NCBI RefSeq assembly: GCF_000062885.1
Contig: NC_009142.1
Span: 2,841,584 to 2,905,583, forward strand
Length of the DNA stretch: 64,000 nucleotides
Direction of reading: 5' to 3'
Source of the DNA: Saccharopolyspora erythraea NRRL 2338
GTDB lineage: Bacteria > Actinomycetota > Actinomycetes > Mycobacteriales > Pseudonocardiaceae
Shown here: positions 20,937-34,721 of the stretch, piece after piece
Layout of the letters: each line of letters opens with the position of its first letter
Numbering within the stretch: position 1 is the stretch's first letter
Made by a program: the position numbers and the translations under genes
Notes under the pieces: generated by a model
The model's input: only the letters and a program-made list of their open reading frames with translations
Told to the model about the DNA's origin: nothing
Databases searched by the model: none

Positions 20937-23900
20937 TCAGGAGTCGCTGTCACCCAGTGCCATGCGCACCAGGTCGTCGCTGCTCATCGTGTCGATCAGG
21001 TTGGTGCCACCCGGTTCCTCCGAGTCGGCCTGCGCCGGTGAGCCCGCCGCGGCGGCTTCGTCTTCCTGCTCGGTCCGTCCGCCGGGGGCGAGCTCGGTGC
21101 GCAGCAGATCCGCCACCGCGCCCGGAGTCGGGTAGTCGAAGACGAGGGTCGAGGGCAGAGCGAGGCCGGTCGCGGCGGTCAGTGCGCGGCGCAGCTCGAT
21201 CGACATCAGCGAGTCGAAGCCCAGGTCCCGGAACCGGGAGTCGGCGGTCAGCTTGTTCGAAGCGACGCCCAGCACGGCCGCCACCTGCGTCCGTACGGAC
21301 TCGACCAGCAGGTACCGGTGGTCTCGTTCCGGCGCGCGGGCGAGTTTCGCCCGCAGGTCCTCGGACTGCTTCTCCCGCGCGGGTGCGGCGGCCCGGTCAC
21401 GCGGCCTTGGGATCAAGGGCCGCAGGACGACGGGCGCGGTATCGGCCTTGAGCTCCGCCAGCTCCAGGCGGGCGGCGGCCAGCACAGGCGAGACAGCGGC
21501 GCACGCGGCGTCGAAGAGGGACAGTCCTTCCCGCTCGGACAGGGCGCGTACACCGGACCGCGCCAGGCGCCGAAGCTCGGCATCACCCAGCCCGGAGGTC
21601 ATCGCGCCTTCGCCGTCCCACAGTCCCCACGCGATGGACACGGCGGGGAGTCCCTCGGCGCGGCGCGCCTGAGCCAGGCCGTCCAGGAAGGAGTTGGCCG
21701 CGGCGTAGTTGGCCTGTCCCGCTGTGCCAAGCAGCCCCGCGGCCGAGGAGAAGAGCACGAACGCCGACAGCTCCATCTCGCGGGTGAGCTCGTGGAGGTG
21801 GAACGCGGCATCGACCTTGGGCCGCAGTACGCCCATCAGGCGGTCCGGGGTGAGCGTGTGGATCGCCGCGTCGTCCAGAACCCCCGCCGAATGCACGACC
21901 CCGGTCAGCGGGTGCTCCTCCGGGACGGCTGCCAGCAAGCCGGCCAGAGCCGCGCGGTCGGCGGTGTCGCACGCCGCGATGGTCACATGCACGCCTTCGC
22001 CCGCCAGCTCGGCGGCGAACTCTTCGGCACCCGGTGTGCGCATGCCTCGGCGTCCGGTCAGCAGCAGGCGCCGAACACCGTGCTCGCCGGTCAGGTGCCG
22101 GGCGATCAACCGCCCCAGGGTGCCCAGGCCGCCGGTGACCAGCACGTGGCTGTTCTCGTCGAACGGCGACGCACCGCCGGGGACGGCCGGCGACCGGTGC
22201 AGTGCCGGCACCAACGCCGTTCCCGCCCGGATCGCGAGCTGTGGTTCGCCGGAGGCCAGTGCCTCGACCAGAGCCGGTCCCGACCCGGCTAGGCCGTCGG
22301 TGTCGATCAGCGCGAACCGGCCGGGATGCTCGGCCTGTGCGGATCGGATCAGTCCCCACACCGGCGTACGCGCGAGATCCGCTCGCTCGTCTTCGGCCAC
22401 CGCTACGGCACCGGTGGTCAGCAGCGCGAGCCGGGAGCCGGCGAAGCGCTCCACGGCGAGCCAGCGTTGCGCCAGTTCCAGTGCGGCGCGGCTCGCGTGG
22501 CCCGCCGCGGCGGGCATGGCCTGGCCGGTCGTGTCGTCCCCGATGCCCACCGCGACAACGAGTTCGGGTACTGGCGCACCCCGGTCGACCGAGTTCCGCA
22601 GACCTTCGATGTCCGGATAGCTGCTCACGCTCTTGCCCGCGGCACGCGCCGCGTCGGCCACCCCGGTGCGGTCGGTCCCCACGACCGCCCAGGAGCCGGC
22701 GGACCTCGGGGACGGAACCGTTGCCCGCCACGGCTTCCACGTCAGTGCGAACAGCGAGTCGCGGTGCGCCGCGGTCCGGGGAATCTCGCGCAGCGCGAGG
22801 GACTCGACGCTGAGCACCGCAACGCCGGACTCGTCGAGGACCAGCAGGGAGAAGGAGTCGGCCGCCAGCCGGCGCAGGCGTATCCGCAGCGAGGTAGCGC
22901 GGGTGCCGTGCACTGTAAGGCCACTCCAGTCGAATGGCACGAGCAGGCGTCCGTCGTCGCCGAGCGCACCGCTGAGAAGTGCGTGGAGTGCGGCGTCAAG
23001 AGCGGCGGGATGCAGCAGGAAGCCGTCGTTGCGCGACTTCAGCGACTCCGGCAGAACTACTTCGGCGTACACGTCCGATTCCCCGCGCCACACCGCACGC
23101 AGCCCTTGGAAGGCAGGTCCGTACTCATAACCCCGTCTGGCGAGGCGTGCGTAGAGATCGTCGATGGGAACGGCGGTCGCCTCGCGCGGTGGCCATACGG
23201 CCAGGTCCGCGACATCGGCCGGAGCGGCTTGCCCGCCACCCGACGTGCCGACGGCATGGCGGGTCCAGTCACCTTCCGGCGAGTTCGCGGGCCGGGAGTG
23301 CAGCGTCAGCGACCGCACACCGCCCGCGGTCACCGGCCCCACCACGAGCTGAACGTCCACGGTGTCGTCGAGCGCCAGCGGTGCTTCCAACGTCAGGTCC
23401 GCCACCTGGTTGTCGCCGGCCCGTCCAGCGGCGTACAGGGCGAGTTCCGCGATGGCCGCACCGGGTAGCAGAGTTGCGCCCTGGACGCTGTGCTCCGCGA
23501 GCCACGGGTGGGTGTCGAGGCCGAGGCGCCCGGTGAACAGCCAGCCTTGGCCGCCGGCCAGCTCGACCGAACCCGGGACCAGCGGATGCCCGCCCGATGC
23601 GCTCGCGGCCGGGGCCTGGGCCAGGTCGTCGTGGAGCCAGTAGCTCTCGTGCTGGAAGGCGTAGGTCGGCAGCGGTACGGCACGGCCGCCGGGCAGGAGA
23701 ACCGACCAGTCGACGGGCACTCCGTTCACGTGGGCACCGGCCAACGCCGCGGTGAAGCTCCCGGCCTCCGGGTGACCGCCACGCAGCAAGGGGATGGCCG
23801 GCGCGGCCCCGTGGTCCTCGTCGGCTGACGACATGCGCACCAGCGCGCTGAGCGTGCCACCGGGACCGAGCTCGATGAACGCACCGACCCCGTGGCGCCG

Positions 23901-26900
23901 CAGGAAGGTGATGCCGTCGTGGAAGCGCACCGATTCGCGCAACTGCCGGACCCAGTACTCCGGGTCGGCGAGTTCGGCGGCGGTGGCGGGCTGCCCGGTG
24001 ATGTTGGAGATGATCGGGATGGCGGGCTCGCCGAAGGTCATGCCGCTGGCCACGGCGCGGAAGTCATCGAGGATCGCGTCCATGTGCGGCGAGTGGAACG
24101 CATGGCTGACGCGCAGCCGGGTGGTCTTGCGCCCTTCGGCTTTCCACCGCAGCTCAACGTCGGCCACGGCTTGCCGGTCGCCGGCGACCACGACCGAGCG
24201 CGGACCGTTGACCGCGGCGATCACGGCGCTCCCCGCGTGGCCGGCGAGGGTGGGCAGGACCTCCTCGGCACTGGCCTCGATGGCGGTCATCGCGCCGCCC
24301 GGCGGCGCGGACTGCATGAGCCTGCCCCGTGACGCCACGAGCGCACAGGCGTCGTCGAGGGTGAACACGCCCGCCACGTGGGCGGCGGCCAACTCTCCGA
24401 TGGAGTGGCCCAGGAGGTAGCCGGGGATGGCCCCGCAGCTCTCCACGAGCCGGAACATGGCGACTTCCAAGGCGAAAAGGGCCGGCTGGGTGTAGCGGGT
24501 CTCGTCGAGCAGGGCGGCTTCGGCGGTGCCCTCGCCGGCGAACATCAGATCCTTGAGCGGCACCTGGAGGTGCTGGTCCATCCGCTCGCACACGGCATCC
24601 AACGCCGAGGCGAACACCGGGTACGTCTCGTACAGCTCACGGCCCATGCCGGGACGCTGGCTGCCCTGGCCGGCGAAGAGGAAGGCGGCCGGGGACGACC
24701 CGTCCGCGCTTCCGGTCACCACGTCAGGCACCCGTTCACCGCGCGCCAGCGCCTCCAGCCCGCTCAGCAGGCCGTCGTGGTCGGACGCGAGCACGACGGC
24801 CCGGTCCACGAGCGCCGCTCGGGTCATCGCCAGGGAGTAGGCCAGGTCGAAGTGGTCCGTGCCCCAGTCCGGTCCGGCCGCGGCCGCGACCGGCCGCAGG
24901 CGTTCGGCCTGTGCTTCCAGCGCCGCCGTGCCCCGTGCCGAGATCACGAAGGGCAGCGGCCCGACCGGCTGCGGATTCCGCCGTTCGACGGCGCGCCCGG
25001 CGGGTGCCTGCTCCACGATGACGTGCGCGTTGGTCCCGCTGATCCCGAACGACGAGACACCCGCCCGGCGGGGGCGGCCTCGCCGCGGCCAGGGCGTCGC
25101 CTCGGTGAGCAGCGACACGCCGCCGACGCTCCAGTCCACATGGGACGTCGGTTTGCCGGCGTGCAGCGTGCCCGGCAGCACACCCTGCCGCATCGCCATG
25201 ACCATCTTGATGACGCCGCCAACGCCCGCGGCCGCCTGCGAATGACCGATGTTCGACTTCAGCGAGCCCAGGTACAGCGGCTCCGCGCTGTCGCGCTCAA
25301 CGCCGTAGGTGGCAAGCAGCGCCTGCGCTTCGATCGGGTCGCCCAGCCGGGTACCAGTGCCGTGAGCTTCCACCGCGTCCACGTCGGCGGGCGCCAGTCG
25401 CGCCGTGGCCAGCGCGTCGCGGATCACCCGCTCCTGGGAGGGACCGTTCGGCGCGGTCAGGCCGTTGCTCGCACCGTCCTGGTTCACCGCCGAACCCCGT
25501 ACCACGGCCAGCACCTCGTGCCCGTTGCGCCGGGCGTCGGACAACCGCTCCAGCAGCAGCACACCCACGCCTTCACTCCACGCGGTGCCGTCCGCGGCGT
25601 CCGAGAACGCCTTGCAGCGGCCGTCCGGTGACAAGCCCCGCTGACGGCTGAACTCCGCGAACGTGTTGGGTGAGGACATCACGGTGACGCCGCCGGCCAG
25701 CGCGAGCCCGCACTCGCCACGTTGCAGGGACTGCGCGGCCAGGTGCAGGGCCACCAGGGAGGACGAGCACGCCGTGTCCACAGTGATCGCGGGGCCCTGG
25801 AAGCCCAGCGCATAGGACACCCGCCCCGAGACCACGCTCGGCGAGTTCCCGACGAAGCGGTACGCCTCGGTGCTCTCCGGCGTGGTGCGCAGGCGCGAGA
25901 GGTAGTCGCTGTACATCACGCCGGTCAAGACCCCGGTACGGGTCCCGCGCAGAGCGGTCGGGGCGATGCCCGCGTTCTCCACTGCTTCCCACACGGTTTC
26001 CAGCAGCAGTCGCTGCTGCGGATCCATGCCGATGGCCTCGCGAGCGCTGATCCCGAAGAACTCGGCGTCGAACCGGTCGGCGTCGTAAAGGAAGCCGCCG
26101 TGGCGCGTGTAGCTTTTGCCCGGACGATCGGGATCCTCGTCGTAGAGGTTCTCGACGTCCCAGCCGCGGTTCGTGGGGAAGGGGCCGATGGCGTCCGTAC
26201 CGGTTTCGACCAAGCGCCACAGGTCCTCGGGCGACCGGACGCCTCCCGGGTAGCGGCACGCCATGCCGACGATCACGATCGGATCATCGTTGGCGGCAGC
26301 CGGCAGGGGCACCGCGGTGCCCGAGGCGGTGACCTGGCCGGACGCGGACTCGCCCGCCGTGCCGGCGACCTCCGCCAGCAGGTGGTCGACGAGGGCGGCC
26401 GGGGTCGGGTGGTCGAAGATCAGGGTGGCGGTGAGCCGGGTGCCGGTCACCGACCCGACCCGGCTCCGCAGTTCCAGGCCCGCCAGCGAATCCAGGCCCA
26501 GATCCTTGAACGGCGTACCGGGGTCGACGGGAGCGGCGCCGTCCAGCCCTAGGACGTCGGCCAGCGTCGCGCGGACCAGTTCCGCCACCGCGCGCCGGCG
26601 TTCGCCGGCTGGAAGCGCGGCCATGCGCGCCGGCCAGGACGTGGCCTGCCCGGTGTCAACCGACGCGGCACGGCGTCGCGCCGGGTGGACGAGATCGCGC
26701 AGGAGCGCCGGTGCGGAGGTGCGGCGGTCCGGCGCGTTCAGCTCGGCCAGATCCAGTTGGACCGGCACAAGCAGGGCCTCGCCACCGGCGAGAGCCGCGT
26801 CGAACAGCTCCAGGCCGCGGTCGGTGGACAGCGCGGTGACACCGCGGCGGCTCCAGCGGGTGATGTCGGCCTCTGCCAGCGCCCCGGCCATGCTCCCCTC

Positions 26901-29900
26901 GGACGCCCAGAGCCCCCAGGCCAGGGAGGTGGCGCACAACCCGCGGGCGTGGCGGTGCCCGGCCAACGCGTCCAGGAAGGAGTTGGCCGCGGCGTAGTTG
27001 GCCTGCCCCGGACTGCCCAGCAGACCCGCGACGGAGGAGAACAGCACGAAGGCCGACAGCCGGGCCTCCAGAGTGAGTTCGTGCAGGTTCCAGGCCGCGT
27101 CGACCTTCGGACGCAACACGTCGGCCACGCTTTCGGGGGTGAGGTTCTCCACCGTGGCATCCGCCAGGACACCCGCGGTGTGGATCACACCGGTCAGCGG
27201 GTGCTCGGCGGGGATGGCCGCCAGCAGTTCGGCGAGTGCGGACCGGTCCGCGACATCGCACGCGGCGATCGAAACCCGCGCGCCGGCTTCGGTCAGCGAG
27301 GCGGCCAGCTCCGACGCGCCTTCGGCGGCGCCGCCACGGCGGCTGGTCAGCAGCAGGTGCCGCACGCCGTACCGGGTGACCAAGTGGTGGGCCAGCAGTG
27401 CGCCGAGCCCACCGGTTCCGCCGGTGATGAGAACGGTGCCGTCCGGGTCCAACTCGCCGGGCGTGCGTACCTGCGCATCCGTCCGGCGCCGCAAGCGCAT
27501 CGCACACACCTGCCCGTCGCGCAGGGCCAGCTGTCGCTCGTCGGCGGTAACCGCGGCGGCCAGGACCTCGGGCGAGAGCCGGGCACCGTCGACGTCCACG
27601 AGTGCGAAGCGGTCGGGATGTTCGCTTTGGACCGTGCGAAGCATCCCCAGCACTGCGGCACCCGCGAGATCCCGGACGTCCTCGGCGCCGGTGACGGCCA
27701 CTGCGCCACTGGTGAGCACCAGGACACGAGTGTCGGCGAGCCACTCGTCGGCCAGGCAGCGCTGCACCACCGCGAGCTGGTCGGGGACGGCGGTGTGCGT
27801 CGCCGACACCGGGTCGGCGCTGTGCTCGGGTGCGGTCACGCACTCGGTGATAAGGAGGTCCGGGACTTCCGCGCCCGCGCCGATGGCGCTCCCCAGCGCA
27901 TCGAGGTCCGGATGGCTGTCGACGTCAGCACCCGCCGCGGCCAGCGTTTCCCGCACGCCCAGCGGGTCGGCACCGATCAGCGCCCACCGGCCGGCCGTCT
28001 TCGGGGAGATATCGGCTCCGGCGTTCGGTAGCTGCCTCCAGCCGACGGTGTACACGCCGTCGTGCCGTGTGGCGTCCGGTCCCGAGACCGCGGTCTCGGG
28101 AAGCGGCCGCAATACCACATCTTCGATGGTCAGCACCGGGGCACCGGCGGCGTCGGTGGCGATCAGGGATGCGCGATCGGTTCCGGTCAAAGTCCAGTGG
28201 ACGCGCAGCGTGGTCGCACCTGAAGCGTGCAGGGTCACGCCGCCGAAGGAGAACGGCAGCCGGACACCCGTGGTCTCCCCGTGCTGGTCGTCGATCAGCA
28301 GCGCGTGAAGCGCCGCGTCGAACAACGCGGGATGGATGCCGCATCGGGCGGCTTCGGCGTGGTGTTCAGCGGGCAACGACACCTCGGCGAACCGATCACC
28401 GGCCGACTGCCAGACGCTGCCGAGTCCCCGGAAGGCAGGTCCGTACGCGTAACCGATCTCCTCCAGACGTTGGTAAAGGCCGTCGGTTTCGACGGGACAA
28501 GCGCCTTGCGGAGGCCAGACGTCTGAAGCGGTAGCGTCGGGGCGGTCGTCGGCAGTGAGTACGCCAGTGGCGTGCCTGATCCACCCCTCGGTGTCCGGGG
28601 ACCGCTCTCCGTCGCCGATCTCAGAACGCGAGTACACGGCGATCGCGCGCTCGTCGGCCGAGTTCGCGGGGCCGACCTTCACCTGCAGCCGAGCGGCCCC
28701 GTCCACGGGGATGACCAGCGGCTGCTCGATCGCCACTTCCCGCAACCGGTCGCAGCCGAGCCGGTCACCCACCGCGAACGCCAGCTCAACGATGGCGGTG
28801 CCGGGCAGCAGCGCAGTGCCGCCGACCACGTGGTCGGCGAGCCAGGCGTGGGTATGGCGCGAGAGACGGCCCGTGAACAGCACGCCGTCCCCTTCGGCGA
28901 GCTGCGTCATGCCGCCGAGCAGCGGGTGGTCGACGGCCTTGAGTCCGACCCCCGCCGCGTCCGCGGTCCCGACCTGGGTGCCGAGCCAGTAGCGGCGGCG
29001 CTGGAAGGGGTATGTGGGCAGGGAAATCCGTCGCGCACCCGGGAAGAGGCGCTCGGTGTCCAAAACCGCGCCCTGCGAGGCAGCGGTACCGAGCGCGGCT
29101 GCGAACCCGTGCGCTTCGGGATGGTTCTTGCGGAGCACGGCGACGGCCTTCGCACTGCCGGCGTCGGTCTCGTCGAGGCACGCGCGGGCCATGGCCGCCA
29201 CTACCGGGCCCGGACCCAACTCCAGGTAGGTGGTGACGTTCCCGTCTTGGAGGGTGCGGACTCCGTCGGCGAACCTGACGGTGCCACGGAGCTGACGCGT
29301 CCAGTAGCCGTGGGATGCCAGCTCCTCGCGGGAGACGACCTCGCCCGTCACGTTGGAGATCAGCGGGATGCGCGGGGCTGCGTAGCTCAAACTCGCCGCC
29401 ACCTGGCCGAACTCCTCGAGGACACCGTCCATGTGCGCGGAGTGGAACGCATGGCTGACCTTGAGCTGCGTGACCTTGCGGTCCATCTCCCGCCACGAAC
29501 GGGCCAGTTCGAGCGCAGAACTCTGGTCACCGGAGACGACCACGGAGGCGGGCCCGTTGACGGCGGCGAGGTCAAGCCTGCCCTCGTACGCGGCGACCGC
29601 CTCGCGCATCTCGGCCTCGCCCGCCTCGAAAGCGATCATGACGCCTCCGCCGGGAGCGGCCTGCATGAGCCTGCCTCGGGCAGCGACCAGGGTGCAGGCG
29701 TCATCGAGGGTGAGCACACCTGCCGCGTGTGCCGCCGCGAGTTCACCGACCGAGTGCCCCATCACGTAGTCGGGGGTGAGCCCGCAGTGCTCGAACAGCC
29801 GGAACAGGGCTGTTTCGACGGCGAACAGCGCCGCCTGCGCGAAGACGGTCTGGTCCAGCAGGTCCGCGCGGTCTGACTCGCCGAAGAGCACGTCTTTGAG

Positions 29901-32900
29901 CGGATGCGGAAGCCGCGGGTCGATGCGGGCGCGGACGGCGTCGAAGGCTTCGGCGAACGGCCGGCACGTCTCGTACAGCTCACGGCCCATGCCCAGGCGT
30001 TGGCTGCCCTGGCCGGTGAAGAGGAACGCGGTCCGGGTCCCGGCGGCGCCGTCGGTCAGGCCGTGGACGACGTCGGCGGAAGGCTCTCCAGCGGCCAGGG
30101 CGGACAGGGCCCGAAGTCGCGCTTGCCTGCCTTGGGCCACCACCGCGGCGGTTCTCGCGAACCGCGTGGGCGCGCTGGCCAGCGTGAACCCGACGTCGCC
30201 GGCGCGGTGGTCGGGGTGTTCGGTCAGGGCGGCCCCCAGCCGCCGCGCCTGCTCTGCCAGCGCGATGTCCGTACGAGCGGAAAGCAGCCAGGGCGCTTCC
30301 GGCACGTCGACGGCGGTGGAGGTCCGCTCCTCCGGCTCAGCGGGGTGCTGTTCCAGGATGACGTGCGCGTTGGTCCCGCTGATCCCGAACGACGAGACAC
30401 CCGCGCGCCGTGGACGTCCACGGTCGGGCCACGGCACGGTGTCGGTCAGCAGGGACACCGCGCCCGAGCTCCAGTCCACGTGGGAGGTGGGCTCCTCGAC
30501 GTGCAGAGTCCGCGGCAGCACTCCGTGCCGCATCGCCTGGACCATCTTGATCACGCCACCGACACCGGCGGCCGCCTGCGCATGGCCGATGTTCGACTTC
30601 AGCGAACCCAGGTAGAGCGGGTGCGCGCTGTCTCGGTCCTTGCCGTAGGTGGCCAGGAGGGCATGCGCCTCGATGGGGTCGCCCAGCCTCGTGCCGGTGC
30701 CGTGCGCCTCGACGGCGTCGACATCGGCGGCCGAAATCTCGGAGACAGCCAGCGCCTGCCGGATCACCCGCTCCTGGGAGGGACCGTTCGGCGCGGTCAG
30801 GCCGTTGCTCGCACCGTCCTGGTTCACCGCCGAACCCCGTACCACGGCCAGCACCTCGTGCCCGTTGCGCCGGGCGTCGGACAACCGCTCCAGCAGCAGC
30901 ACACCGGCGCCCTCGGCCCAGCCCGTCCCGTCCGCGCCGTCGGCGAACGCCTTGCAGCGGCCGTCCGGCGACAAGCCCCGCTGGCGGCCGAACTCCACGA
31001 AGATGCCCGGGTTCGACATCACCGTGACGCCGCCGGCCAGCGCCAGCTCGCATTCGCCGTGGCGAAGCGCCTCCACGGCCAGGTGCAACGCCACCAACGA
31101 CGACGAGCACGCGGTGTCCACCGTGACGGCGGGCCCTTCCAGGCCGAAGGTGTAGGCGACCCGGCCGGAGATCACGCTCGGGGAGTTGCCGGTGAGCAGG
31201 TATCCGGCGGACTTGTCGTCCCCTTCGTACAAGCGCGGACCGTAGTCCTGCGCCATCGCGCCGACGTAGGTCCCGGTTCGGGAACCCCGCAGGGTGGCCA
31301 GGTCGATGCCGGCCCGCTCGATGGCCTCCCACGTGGTTTCGAGCAGCATTCGCTGCTGCGGGTCCATGCTCGCGGCCTCGCGGGGACTGATCCCGAAGAA
31401 CTCGGCGTCGAACTGGTCGGCGTCGTGCAGGAAACCGCCTTCGTGGCAGTAGGTGCCCTTCGGGCTGCCGGGCTCGTCGGCGAGGACGGTGTCCAGACGC
31501 CAACCGCGGTTTCCGGGGAAGCCGGTCAGGGCATCGTCGCCGGCCAGCACGAGCTGCCACAGCTCCTCCGGCGTGGTGACCCCACCCGGGAAGCGGCATG
31601 CCATCGACACGATCGCCACGGGTTCACCGGCTTGAGCACCTGTCGCCCGTGCCGGGGCCGAGCCGGCGCCCGACATTTCCGCTTCGAGGAAGGAGACCAG
31701 TTGCCGCGGCGAGGGGCGATCGTAGAGCAGCGTCGTCGGCAACCGGAGACCGGTCGCGGCGACCAGCCGGTTGCGCAGTTCGACCGCGAGAACGGAGTCG
31801 AATCCCAGGCCCTTGAAGGACGTCGCGGGGTCGATCTCGGCGGCCGAGCCGTGCCCCAAGACCACGGCGGCTTCGGAACGCACCAGGTCCATCAAGTCGT
31901 ATCCGCTCACCGCGGCGGTGTCCGGATGGGTCTGCTCGCCCGCGTCGTCCTGCGCGGCCACCGGGTCGCCACCGGCGTCCGCCGTCGTCGGCGAGGCGGC
32001 CGGGGTAAGCCAGTAACTCCGGCGCTGGAACGCGTAGGTGGGCAGGTCGACCACCGAGGCGTCCGGCGGATAGACCGGCCGCCAGTCGATGCTCCCGCCG
32101 CTGGTGTGCAACTCGGCCATCGACGTCAGGATTCGGTTCGGCCCGCTCTCGTTACGGCGCAACGATCCCAGCACCACCGCGTTCGACTCCATCTCCTCCA
32201 GCGTCTGCTGGAGGCCCATGGTCAAAACCGGGTGCGGGCTGATCTCGATGAAGCCGTCGTGGTCGGCCAGCGAACGGACGGTCCGGTCGAACTCGACGCT
32301 CTCGCGGAGGTTCCGGTACCAGTAGTCGGCGTCCAGCTCAGTGGTGTCCATCTCCAGTCCGGTAACCGTCGAGTGGAACGGGACCGAGGAGGGCTGCGGG
32401 CGGATCGGAGCCAGGGCGGCGAGGAGCTCATCGCGGATCGCGGCGACGTGCGAGGAGTGCGAGGCGTAGTCGACGGGCACCCGTCGTGCACGGACGCCGT
32501 CGGCCTCGCACCGTCGGAGTAGAGCGTCCACGGCGTCGGCATCGCCGGAGACGACCGCGGACCGCGCGCCGTTGACCGCCGCGATTCCCAGCCTGTCGTC
32601 GTGGGCGAGCAGGTCGGTCAGTTCCCGTGCGGAAAGCTCGACCGAGGCCATCCCGCCCTGGCCCGCGATAGACCTGATGACCCTGCTGCGCAGGGCGACC
32701 GCTCGGGCGGCGTCGGCGAGGGAAAGCGCCCCCGACACGTACGCCGCCGCGATCTCTCCCTGGGAGTGGCCCAGCACGGCACTCGGCTGGACGCCGAAGG
32801 AGCGCCAGACATCGGCGAGGCCGACCATGACCGCGAACAGCGCCGGCTGCACGACGTCGACGCGGTCCAGCGAGGGCGCACCAGGCGCGCCACGCAGTAC

Positions 32901-34667
32901 CTCCTCCAGCGACCAGTCGATGTGCGGCGCGAGTTCATCGGCGCAGCCCCGGATGGTCGCACAGAACACGTCCGAGGTATCGAGTAGATCGGCCGCCATA
33001 CCTGTCCACTGCGACCCCTGCCCGGGGAAGACGAACACGATCCGGTCCCGCCTCCGGGCGATACAAGTCGTCTGGGCCGCCGTGCGGCGTCCTGCGGCGA
33101 GCGCGCCCAGCCCGGCGGTGAACTCGGCACGAGTGCCCGACAGGATGACCGACCGGTGGCGAAGCGCCGTACGCGACACGGCCAGGGAGTGCCCCAGATC
33201 GCTGAGCGTAGCCTCGGGCCGGTCGTCCGCGTCGAGGTGGTCGCGCAGCCGACCGGCCTGGGCGCGCAGTGCCTGCGCATCATGTCCCGAGAGCAGCAGG
33301 GGCAGCGTCGGGCTGCGGAACGCGGCGCGATCGTCCGGACTCCGCGTGGGGCTCGGTTGCTTGGGTGCGCCCCCGACAACGACGTGGCAGTTCGTGCCGC
33401 CGACGCTGAAGGCGGAGACGCCCGCGAGCGGGCGTTCGGGCTCCGGCCAGCGACCGAGCTCGTCGTTCACGCGGAGGTTCAGCTCCGCCAGCGGGATGAG
33501 CGGGTTGGCCTCGACGTAGTTGAGGCTCGGTGGGAGCCGGCCGTGTTCGACAGACAGGACGACCTTGAGCAGTCCCGCCATTCCGGCGGCGGCACCGAGG
33601 TGGCCGACGTTGGTCTTCGCCGATCCGACAAGAAGCGGTCGGTGCGGCCGGACGGCGGCACCGAGCACAGCTCCCAGCGCGGCGGCTTCGATCGGGTCGC
33701 CGACAGGAGTACCCGTGCCGTGCATTTCGACGTACTGCACGTCGGCGGGCCTCACTCCGGACGCCCGGTAGGCGCGCAACAGCACCTCGCGCTGCGCCGC
33801 CTCGTTCGGAACGGTCAGGCCCTTGCCTCCACCGTCGTTGTTCACCGCGCTGCCGTGCAGCACGGCGTGCACGTGGTCGCCGTCGGCCAGCGCCCGCGAC
33901 AGCGTCTTGAGGACGACGATGGCACCGCCCTCACCGCGCACGTATCCGTTCGCGCGGGCGTCGAACGTGAAGCACCGGCCGTCGGGCGAGAGTCCGCCGA
34001 ACCGTTCGGCCACAGCCGCGCTCTCGGGGCTGAGGTTCAGCTCGACGCCACCTGCGAGCGCGACGGCGCATTCACCGTTGCGCAGGCTCTGCACGGCCAG
34101 ATGCACTGCCACCAGCGACGACGCCTGGCCCGCGTCCACGGTGAGGCTCGGGCCGCGCAGACCGAGCACGTAGGAGAGGCGATTGGCGATCAGGCTGCGG
34201 GTGAGGCCGGTGAAGGAGTGGTGGGTAACCCCCGCGGCACCACCGGCCCGGTGCACCAGGTCCTCGTAGTCGCCTGACATCGTCGCGACGAAGACACCGG
34301 TATCCCCGTCGCGGAGCTCGGCCGGGACGATGCGCGCCTCTTCCAGAGCTTCCCAGCCCAGTTCGAGCATCAACCGCTGCTGCGGGTCCATCATCGCGGC
34401 CTCGCGGGGCGCGATGCCGAAAAAGCCGGGGTCGAACTGGTCGATCCCTTCCAGGAAGGCCCCTTGGGCAGCACGCTCACTGTCGGAAGCGGTCCCCACC
34501 AGAGCGGCACGCTCCGGCGATGCTCCGGTCACCGCGTCGTGCCCGCGCACGAGCAGTTCCCAGTATGCCGTCGGATCCGCGGCGTGCGGGAAGCGGCACG
34601 AGATCCCGACGACCGCGATGGGCTCCCCGGACGGCGCTGCCTGGGTCGAAGTGCTCTCGACGGACAC
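20937..34667 (-). CDS. Type I PKS: KSQ loading module plus modules 1 and 2
   Basis: 4,576-residue synthase starting at GTG with AGGGAG 7 nt upstream. Loading module: KSQ about 16-440 with Gln181 replacing the Cys (VDAGQASS), so it decarboxylates; AT (GHSQGE near 632, YASHS near 734, methylmalonyl type); ACP near 956. Together these give a propionyl starter. Module 1: KS (Cys near 1184), AT (HAFHS near 1739, malonyl), DH ([10 protein letters not shown] near 1949), KR (GGTGGLG near 2412, LAD in place of LDD), ACP near 2722. Module 2: KS (Cys near 2966), AT (HAFHS near 3522, malonyl), DH ([10 protein letters not shown] near 3726), KR (GGLGTLG near 4177, LDD), ACP near 4484, then a C-terminal docking tail. 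Each extension module should leave a double bond, giving a hepta-2,4-dienoyl thioester for PKS2. Confidence 0.97.
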   Translation of the reverse strand: MSVESTSTQAAPSGEPIAVVGISCRFPHAADPTAYWELLVRGHDAVTGASPERAALVGTASDSERAAQGAFLEGIDQFDPGFFGIAPREAAMMDPQQRLMLELGWEALEEARIVPAELRDGDTGVFVATMSGDYEDLVHRAGGAAGVTHHSFTGLTRSLIANRLSYVLGLRGPSLTVDAGQASSLVAVHLAVQSLRNGECAVALAGGVELNLSPESAAVAERFGGLSPDGRCFTFDARANGYVRGEGGAIVVLKTLSRALADGDHVHAVLHGSAVNNDGGGKGLTVPNEAAQREVLLRAYRASGVRPADVQYVEMHGTGTPVGDPIEAAALGAVLGAAVRPHRPLLVGSAKTNVGHLGAAAGMAGLLKVVLSVEHGRLPPSLNYVEANPLIPLAELNLRVNDELGRWPEPERPLAGVSAFSVGGTNCHVVVGGAPKQPSPTRSPDDRAAFRSPTLPLLLSGHDAQALRAQAGRLRDHLDADDRPEATLSDLGHSLAVSRTALRHRSVILSGTRAEFTAGLGALAAGRRTAAQTTCIARRRDRIVFVFPGQGSQWTGMAADLLDTSDVFCATIRGCADELAPHIDWSLEEVLRGAPGAPSLDRVDVVQPALFAVMVGLADVWRSFGVQPSAVLGHSQGEIAAAYVSGALSLADAARAVALRSRVIRSIAGQGGMASVELSARELTDLLAHDDRLGIAAVNGARSAVVSGDADAVDALLRRCEADGVRARRVPVDYASHSSHVAAIRDELLAALAPIRPQPSSVPFHSTVTGLEMDTTELDADYWYRNLRESVEFDRTVRSLADHDGFIEISPHPVLTMGLQQTLEEMESNAVVLGSLRRNESGPNRILTSMAELHTSGGSIDWRPVYPPDASVVDLPTYAFQRRSYWLTPAASPTTADAGGDPVAAQDDAGEQTHPDTAAVSGYDLMDLVRSEAAVVLGHGSAAEIDPATSFKGLGFDSVLAVELRNRLVAATGLRLPTTLLYDRPSPRQLVSFLEAEMSGAGSAPARATGAQAGEPVAIVSMACRFPGGVTTPEELWQLVLAGDDALTGFPGNRGWRLDTVLADEPGSPKGTYCHEGGFLHDADQFDAEFFGISPREAASMDPQQRMLLETTWEAIERAGIDLATLRGSRTGTYVGAMAQDYGPRLYEGDDKSAGYLLTGNSPSVISGRVAYTFGLEGPAVTVDTACSSSLVALHLAVEALRHGECELALAGGVTVMSNPGIFVEFGRQRGLSPDGRCKAFADGADGTGWAEGAGVLLLERLSDARRNGHEVLAVVRGSAVNQDGASNGLTAPNGPSQERVIRQALAVSEISAADVDAVEAHGTGTRLGDPIEAHALLATYGKDRDSAHPLYLGSLKSNIGHAQAAAGVGGVIKMVQAMRHGVLPRTLHVEEPTSHVDWSSGAVSLLTDTVPWPDRGRPRRAGVSSFGISGTNAHVILEQHPAEPEERTSTAVDVPEAPWLLSARTDIALAEQARRLGAALTEHPDHRAGDVGFTLASAPTRFARTAAVVAQGRQARLRALSALAAGEPSADVVHGLTDGAAGTRTAFLFTGQGSQRLGMGRELYETCRPFAEAFDAVRARIDPRLPHPLKDVLFGESDRADLLDQTVFAQAALFAVETALFRLFEHCGLTPDYVMGHSVGELAAAHAAGVLTLDDACTLVAARGRLMQAAPGGGVMIAFEAGEAEMREAVAAYEGRLDLAAVNGPASVVVSGDQSSALELARSWREMDRKVTQLKVSHAFHSAHMDGVLEEFGQVAASLSYAAPRIPLISNVTGEVVSREELASHGYWTRQLRGTVRFADGVRTLQDGNVTTYLELGPGPVVAAMARACLDETDAGSAKAVAVLRKNHPEAHGFAAALGTAASQGAVLDTERLFPGARRISLPTYPFQRRRYWLGTQVGTADAAGVGLKAVDHPLLGGMTQLAEGDGVLFTGRLSRHTHAWLADHVVGGTALLPGTAIVELAFAVGDRLGCDRLREVAIEQPLVIPVDGAARLQVKVGPANSADERAIAVYSRSEIGDGERSPDTEGWIRHATGVLTADDRPDATASDVWPPQGACPVETDGLYQRLEEIGYAYGPAFRGLGSVWQSAGDRFAEVSLPAEHHAEAARCGIHPALFDAALHALLIDDQHGETTGVRLPFSFGGVTLHASGATTLRVHWTLTGTDRASLIATDAAGAPVLTIEDVVLRPLPETAVSGPDATRHDGVYTVGWRQLPNAGADISPKTAGRWALIGADPLGVRETLAAAGADVDSHPDLDALGSAIGAGAEVPDLLITECVTAPEHSADPVSATHTAVPDQLAVVQRCLADEWLADTRVLVLTSGAVAVTGAEDVRDLAGAAVLGMLRTVQSEHPDRFALVDVDGARLSPEVLAAAVTADERQLALRDGQVCAMRLRRRTDAQVRTPGELDPDGTVLITGGTGGLGALLAHHLVTRYGVRHLLLTSRRGGAAEGASELAASLTEAGARVSIAACDVADRSALAELLAAIPAEHPLTGVIHTAGVLADATVENLTPESVADVLRPKVDAAWNLHELTLEARLSAFVLFSSVAGLLGSPGQANYAAANSFLDALAGHRHARGLCATSLAWGLWASEGSMAGALAEADITRWSRRGVTALSTDRGLELFDAALAGGEALLVPVQLDLAELNAPDRRTSAPALLRDLVHPARRRAASVDTGQATSWPARMAALPAGERRRAVAELVRATLADVLGLDGAAPVDPGTPFKDLGLDSLAGLELRSRVGSVTGTRLTATLIFDHPTPAALVDHLLAEVAGTAGESASGQVTASGTAVPLPAAANDDPIVIVGMACRYPGGVRSPEDLWRLVETGTDAIGPFPTNRGWDVENLYDEDPDRPGKSYTRHGGFLYDADRFDAEFFGISAREAIGMDPQQRLLLETVWEAVENAGIAPTALRGTRTGVLTGVMYSDYLSRLRTTPESTEAYRFVGNSPSVVSGRVSYALGFQGPAITVDTACSSSLVALHLAAQSLQRGECGLALAGGVTVMSSPNTFAEFSRQRGLSPDGRCKAFSDAADGTAWSEGVGVLLLERLSDARRNGHEVLAVVRGSAVNQDGASNGLTAPNGPSQERVIRDALATARLAPADVDAVEAHGTGTRLGDPIEAQALLATYGVERDSAEPLYLGSLKSNIGHSQAAAGVGGVIKMVMAMRQGVLPGTLHAGKPTSHVDWSVGGVSLLTEATPWPRRGRPRRAGVSSFGISGTNAHVIVEQAPAGRAVERRNPQPVGPLPFVISARGTAALEAQAERLRPVAAAAGPDWGTDHFDLAYSLAMTRAALVDRAVVLASDHDGLLSGLEALARGERVPDVVTGSADGSSPAAFLFAGQGSQRPGMGRELYETYPVFASALDAVCERMDQHLQVPLKDLMFAGEGTAEAALLDETRYTQPALFALEVAMFRLVESCGAIPGYLLGHSIGELAAAHVAGVFTLDDACALVASRGRLMQSAPPGGAMTAIEASAEEVLPTLAGHAGSAVIAAVNGPRSVVVAGDRQAVADVELRWKAEGRKTTRLRVSHAFHSPHMDAILDDFRAVASGMTFGEPAIPIISNITGQPATAAELADPEYWVRQLRESVRFHDGITFLRRHGVGAFIELGPGGTLSALVRMSSADEDHGAAPAIPLLRGGHPEAGSFTAALAGAHVNGVPVDWSVLLPGGRAVPLPTYAFQHESYWLHDDLAQAPAASASGGHPLVPGSVELAGGQGWLFTGRLGLDTHPWLAEHSVQGATLLPGAAIAELALYAAGRAGDNQVADLTLEAPLALDDTVDVQLVVGPVTAGGVRSLTLHSRPANSPEGDWTRHAVGTSGGGQAAPADVADLAVWPPREATAVPIDDLYARLARRGYEYGPAFQGLRAVWRGESDVYAEVVLPESLKSRNDGFLLHPAALDAALHALLSGALGDDGRLLVPFDWSGLTVHGTRATSLRIRLRRLAADSFSLLVLDESGVAVLSVESLALREIPRTAAHRDSLFALTWKPWRATVPSPRSAGSWAVVGTDRTGVADAARAAGKSVSSYPDIEGLRNSVDRGAPVPELVVAVGIGDDTTGQAMPAAAGHASRAALELAQRWLAVERFAGSRLALLTTGAVAVAEDERADLARTPVWGLIRSAQAEHPGRFALIDTDGLAGSGPALVEALASGEPQLAIRAGTALVPALHRSPAVPGGASPFDENSHVLVTGGLGTLGRLIARHLTGEHGVRRLLLTGRRGMRTPGAEEFAAELAGEGVHVTIAACDTADRAALAGLLAAVPEEHPLTGVVHSAGVLDDAAIHTLTPDRLMGVLRPKVDAAFHLHELTREMELSAFVLFSSAAGLLGTAGQANYAAANSFLDGLAQARRAEGLPAVSIAWGLWDGEGAMTSGLGDAELRRLARSGVRALSEREGLSLFDAACAAVSPVLAAARLELAELKADTAPVVLRPLIPRPRDRAAAPAREKQSEDLRAKLARAPERDHRYLLVESVRTQVAAVLGVASNKLTADSRFRDLGFDSLMSIELRRALTAATGLALPSTLVFDYPTPGAVADLLRTELAPGGRTEQEDEAAAAGSPAQADSEEPGGTNLIDTMSSDDLVRMALGDSDS

Positions 34668-34721
34668 TCAACTACTCCCTGATCTTTGGTGAGGTTGTTC
34701 TGCGCAGGAGGGCGGGATCGG

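Noticed and set aside
25000-31600. Long near-identical stretches between modules 1 and 2 as possible assembly duplicates
   Set aside because: Identical blocks occur mainly in KS regions (for example near 25,430-25,560 and 30,770-30,900), as expected for recently duplicated or gene-converted modules; AT, DH and KR segments differ clearly.
29904-32522. 872-codon plus-strand frame opposite PKS1
   Set aside because: Same shadow effect; the minus strand has unmistakable PKS domains throughout.
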